Below are positions 61,617-64,000 of a stretch of 64,000 nt of DNA, piece after piece; position 1 is the stretch's first letter, and the number at the start of each line of letters is the position of its first letter. Source of the DNA: Terriglobales bacterium (lineage in GTDB: Bacteria > Acidobacteriota > Terriglobia > Terriglobales > Acidobacteriaceae). A model generated the notes under the pieces. That model was not told where the DNA came from and made no database searches. It saw nothing but the letters and a program-made list of their open reading frames with translations. Both the position numbers and the translations under genes were made by a program. The stretch lies in NCBI GenBank assembly GCA_035487355.1, contig DATHMF010000089.1, forward strand, positions 1 through 64,000. The letters are read 5' to 3'.

Positions 61617-62456
61617 ATGAACAAACGAGTACTCTACCTTGCTGCTTTGCTGCTCGCATTCTCTTCGATTCCGGCGTTCGGCGTCAGCAAAGAGATTGTC
61701 GAGTTGCAGACGCAGGTGCAGAACCTGCAGGCTCAGATGACCCAGATGAAGCAATCGTTCGACGAGCACATGGGCGAGATGAAAAATCTGATCGAGCAGA
61801 GCACCGACAATGTCAACAAAATGTCCACGGCGGTGGATACCCTGCAGAAAAATCTGACACAGCAAAATACCGACAACGGCGGCAAATTGGACCAGGTTTC
61901 AGGGCAAGTCCAGGCATTGCACGATTCGCTCGATGAGCTTAAGGCGCGTGTGGCCAAGCTGAGCAAGCAGATTGACGATATGAACGCCACTCACCAGAAC
62001 CTGCCAACTACTCCTACAACGCCCCAAGCCCAGGCCCCGCCGGCAGACGTGCTCTATAACAACGCTCTGCGCGATTACAACGCCGGCCGCTACGACCTGG
62101 CTTCACAAGAGTTCGCCGACTACATGAAGTTTTACAGTGACACTGAACTTGCGGGAAACGCACAGTTCTATGTTGCAGATATTGAATACCGCCAGGGAAA
62201 CTACCAGCAGGCAGTCACGGACTACGACAAAGTGCTGGAGCAATACGCCGGCGGCAACAAGACCGCTGCTGCCCAACTCAAGAAGGGCTTCGCGCTGCTT
62301 GAACTTGGACAAAAGCAGGAAGGCATCAAGGAGCTGAATGCTCTCGTTCAGCGCTATCCGCGCTCGATTGAAGCCTCACAAGCTCGCGATCGCCTGCGTA
62401 AATTGGGGGCCGCGCCCGCGGCCTCCCGCAAGCCCAGCCCTTCGCGCGTCCGCTAA
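61617..62456 (+). CDS. cpoB: Tol-Pal system protein CpoB (YbgF)
   Basis: 279 residues. Signal peptide (about 1-22), a coiled-coil region (about 25-130, with repeated Leu/Gln heptads) and C-terminal TPR repeats (about 148-262, ending in EGIKELNALVQRYPRSIEASQ). Last gene of the Tol-Pal operon. AGAGG precedes the ATG. Confidence 0.95.
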   Translation: MNKRVLYLAALLLAFSSIPAFGVSKEIVELQTQVQNLQAQMTQMKQSFDEHMGEMKNLIEQSTDNVNKMSTAVDTLQKNLTQQNTDNGGKLDQVSGQVQALHDSLDELKARVAKLSKQIDDMNATHQNLPTTPTTPQAQAPPADVLYNNALRDYNAGRYDLASQEFADYMKFYSDTELAGNAQFYVADIEYRQGNYQQAVTDYDKVLEQYAGGNKTAAAQLKKGFALLELGQKQEGIKELNALVQRYPRSIEASQARDRLRKLGAAPAASRKPSPSRVR

Positions 62457-62782
62457 GATTTAGCTGTTTCTTCCTGCCTAAGTTGTTGTATTCTTTCCAC
62501 CTTCGCCTTCCAAAAATTTAGGTTGCAAGATGGTCCTGAAATAGCGTTCTATTTGTGTCACAGAACTTAAAGTAGTTTCATAATGGGTTTGGATAGCAGA
62601 GAATCTGTTGGGCTTTAGAGACGATGTGAGAATTACCGTGGAAGAGCCGGCCTTCAGGCCGGCGTTGAGACGCAAACAGATGGGGGCTTTAGCCCCTGAG
62701 ATTTCGACTCTTATTCATACCCAATTGTGAAACTGATCTAACACTGTGCATACGAGTGGTTTTGCTGTTCCATAAAAAAACA
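62457..62782. other. Intergenic region with REP-like palindromes
   Basis: No gene. Palindromes GCCGGCCTTCAGGCCGGC (62646-62663) and GGGGCTTTAGCCCC (62683-62696) are present, with the second sharing its core with the repeats at 52073-52086 and 61502-61514. The AT-rich end just before 62783 probably carries the promoter of the next gene. Confidence 0.6.
62646..62696. repeat. Two REP-like palindromes (CTTCAG- and CTTTAG-centred)
   Basis: 18-bp GCCGGCCTTCAGGCCGGC and 14-bp GGGGCTTTAGCCCC, separated by a TTGAGACGCAAACAGATGG-like spacer. Intergenic location. Confidence 0.8.
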
Positions 62783-64000
62783 ATGGTAGAACTTATCGTA
62801 ATTTTCATCCTGTGGGTGATATCTGCTGCGGCTATAGCAGGTGGGCCTACCTCCAGCGCGAGCTTACAATTCCCAGTTCTTCTCATCTTTGCCGCTCTCT
62901 TTACGACAGCCTTGCGGCGATACCTGCTGGCAAGAAAAGAAGACGAACACTGGCGCGAGCTGCAGGCCCGCATGAAGGGGCTGGAGCTGAACCAGCAGCA
63001 GGTGCTGCGACGGCTGCATGAGCTGGAGCATCCCGCAGTGGTTGCAGCCAAAGAAGCCAAGTCGGCCCCGGCCGCCGCCACCGAAGCGGCCGTCACGCGC
63101 TTCATGCCAGAGGCAGAAAAGAGACCGGCTGCAGAGCCAAAGCCGGTTCCACCGGCTCCCTCGCCAATCGCACCCATCGCAATTCCTGGAGAGCCCCCGG
63201 CGCCAAAGGCAGCGCCGCCCTCGATCGCGGAGCCTTTCACGCCTAAGCCGGCAGCGCCGCCAACTCCTCCACCACCGGTGGCTCCGCCGCCATCAGTTCC
63301 GTCTACACCTTCAGTTTCCGCTATTCCAGCGGCACATCCGGCGGATGTACATCCGCCAACTCCGGCGCCTCCGCCGGCAGCAAAACCAGTCACACCGCCC
63401 GCGCCGCATGTTCCGCCGAGCGCCCCACTGCCGCCGCCACATGTGAGTGCGCCGTCATCTGCAGCTCGTGTCACGTCACCGGTTGGACAACCAGCAGGAA
63501 TGCGGGCACCAACTGCGCCTTCATTCGCAGGATACGCTTCGGCGCCTCCGCCGAAGCCGAAGAGAAATCTGGAAGAGACGATTGGCACAAACTGGCTGGC
63601 CAAAATTTCTGTCGTAATGCTGGTCTTGGGAATTGCGCTCTTTCTATCTTATGAGTGGCATAACCTGTCGGCCAAAGAAAGAATTGCGCTAGGGATGCTG
63701 GCGGGAATAGGCATTCTGGTATTCGGTATTTTCCTGGAAAAACAGGAACGCTATGTCATTTTAGGAAGGGTCAGCATTGGCGGTGGCTGGGCAATCATAT
63801 TCGTTACCACCTATGCCATGCGTTTTTTAAAAGGCGCCGAAGTCCTTCCATCAGATATCCTCGGGTTTGTCTTGCTCTTTCTCGTAGCCGTTGGCATGGT
63901 GGCTCACACCTTGCGCTATCAATCACAATTGGTTACGGGTGCCGCCTTTATTCTGGCCTACTCAACCGTATGGATTGGCCATAGCGATCAGGTCTACCCC
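62783..64000 (+). CDS. DUF2339 membrane protein, N-terminal part (truncated by window end)
   Basis: 406 codons are visible and the frame is still open. An N-terminal signal anchor or helix (about 1-20) and a second (about 28-46) are followed by a short coiled coil (EDEHWRELQARMKGLELNQQQ). A long Pro/Ala-rich linker (about 85-255) then leads to the DUF2339 core, starting NLEETIGTNWLAKISVVMLVLGIALFLSYEWHNLSAKERIALGML with further helices. A multi-helix inner-membrane protein of unknown function. Confidence 0.85.
   Translation, partial: MVELIVIFILWVISAAAIAGGPTSSASLQFPVLLIFAALFTTALRRYLLARKEDEHWRELQARMKGLELNQQQVLRRLHELEHPAVVAAKEAKSAPAAATEAAVTRFMPEAEKRPAAEPKPVPPAPSPIAPIAIPGEPPAPKAAPPSIAEPFTPKPAAPPTPPPPVAPPPSVPSTPSVSAIPAAHPADVHPPTPAPPPAAKPVTPPAPHVPPSAPLPPPHVSAPSSAARVTSPVGQPAGMRAPTAPSFAGYASAPPPKPKRNLEETIGTNWLAKISVVMLVLGIALFLSYEWHNLSAKERIALGMLAGIGILVFGIFLEKQERYVILGRVSIGGGWAIIFVTTYAMRFLKGAEVLPSDILGFVLLFLVAVGMVAHTLRYQSQLVTGAAFILAYSTVWIGHSDQVYP

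Noticed and set aside
62689-63603. 304-codon frame on the minus strand, Gly/Ala-rich
   Set aside because: Shadow of the Pro/Ala-rich linker of the DUF2339 gene on the plus strand, which continues with a real membrane domain.

Overview
The window looks like a chromosomal segment of a soil-type Acidobacteriota (Terriglobia / Koribacter-like). This is an inference from the gene families: a hopanoid cluster with shc, hpnH, hpnA, hpnG and hpnJ, a Tol-Pal operon whose Pal carries an Ig-like insert, large DUF11-type secreted proteins, and a DUF2339 protein. The intergenic regions also carry short dispersed repeats of a style familiar from that phylum. I see no rRNA, tRNA, CRISPR array, insertion sequence or prophage.

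Layout. 1-5.3 kb: small membrane, VOC, M20 amidohydrolase, lipoprotein and secreted hypothetical genes. 5.6-17.1 kb: two paralogous secreted proteins (913 and 2647 aa) with related leaders, matching terminators and the same C-terminal tail; the larger has a BNR beta-propeller followed by 13 tandem DUF11/DUF7933-like modules. 17.6-24.9 kb, mostly minus strand: hydroxyacid dehydrogenase, gpmI, DUF4442 protein, a COQ4-motif membrane protein, EamA transporter, enolase, and a quinone oxidoreductase-like enzyme. 25-29.8 kb: xdhC, a mocA-like nucleotidyltransferase, HAD phosphatase, IscU-like scaffold, a cytosolic BtuF-like protein and mutT. 29.8-33.5 kb: PRC/MgtE_N/CBS protein, an RsbW-like kinase with its STAS partner, and an AhpD-family gene with an in-frame TGA exactly at the second redox cysteine. 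33.6-41.8 kb: secreted protein, GT2 plus MFS plus queF, then an HlyD-TPR-TolC set. 41.9-55.2 kb: hopanoid region. 55.4-57.1 kb: recN. 57.3-62.5 kb: complete Tol-Pal operon. 62.8-64 kb: truncated DUF2339 protein.

How the genes work together. The minus-strand run ispH, shc, hpnH, hypothetical, hpnA, hpnG, two zinc alcohol dehydrogenases and two squalene-synthase-type enzymes, facing hpnJ and two half-size EamA proteins, covers isoprenoid precursor supply, squalene formation, cyclisation to hopene, side-chain addition and head-group modification. The Tol-Pal genes (tolQ, tolR, TolA/TonB-like, tolB, pal, cpoB) form an envelope-constriction module.

The most exciting signal is the AhpD-like gene at 32968-33492. 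Its TGA replaces the second Cys of the CxxC motif, and a 7-bp hairpin with a GGC loop lies 20 nt downstream, as expected for a bacterial SECIS. I read it as a probable CxxU selenoprotein rather than a pseudogene. Other points of interest are a 26-nt palindromic element found inside two unrelated coding regions, families of CTAAAG/CTTTAG palindromes between genes, the COQ4-motif membrane protein, and unassigned genes in the hopanoid operon that may fill gaps in the pathway.
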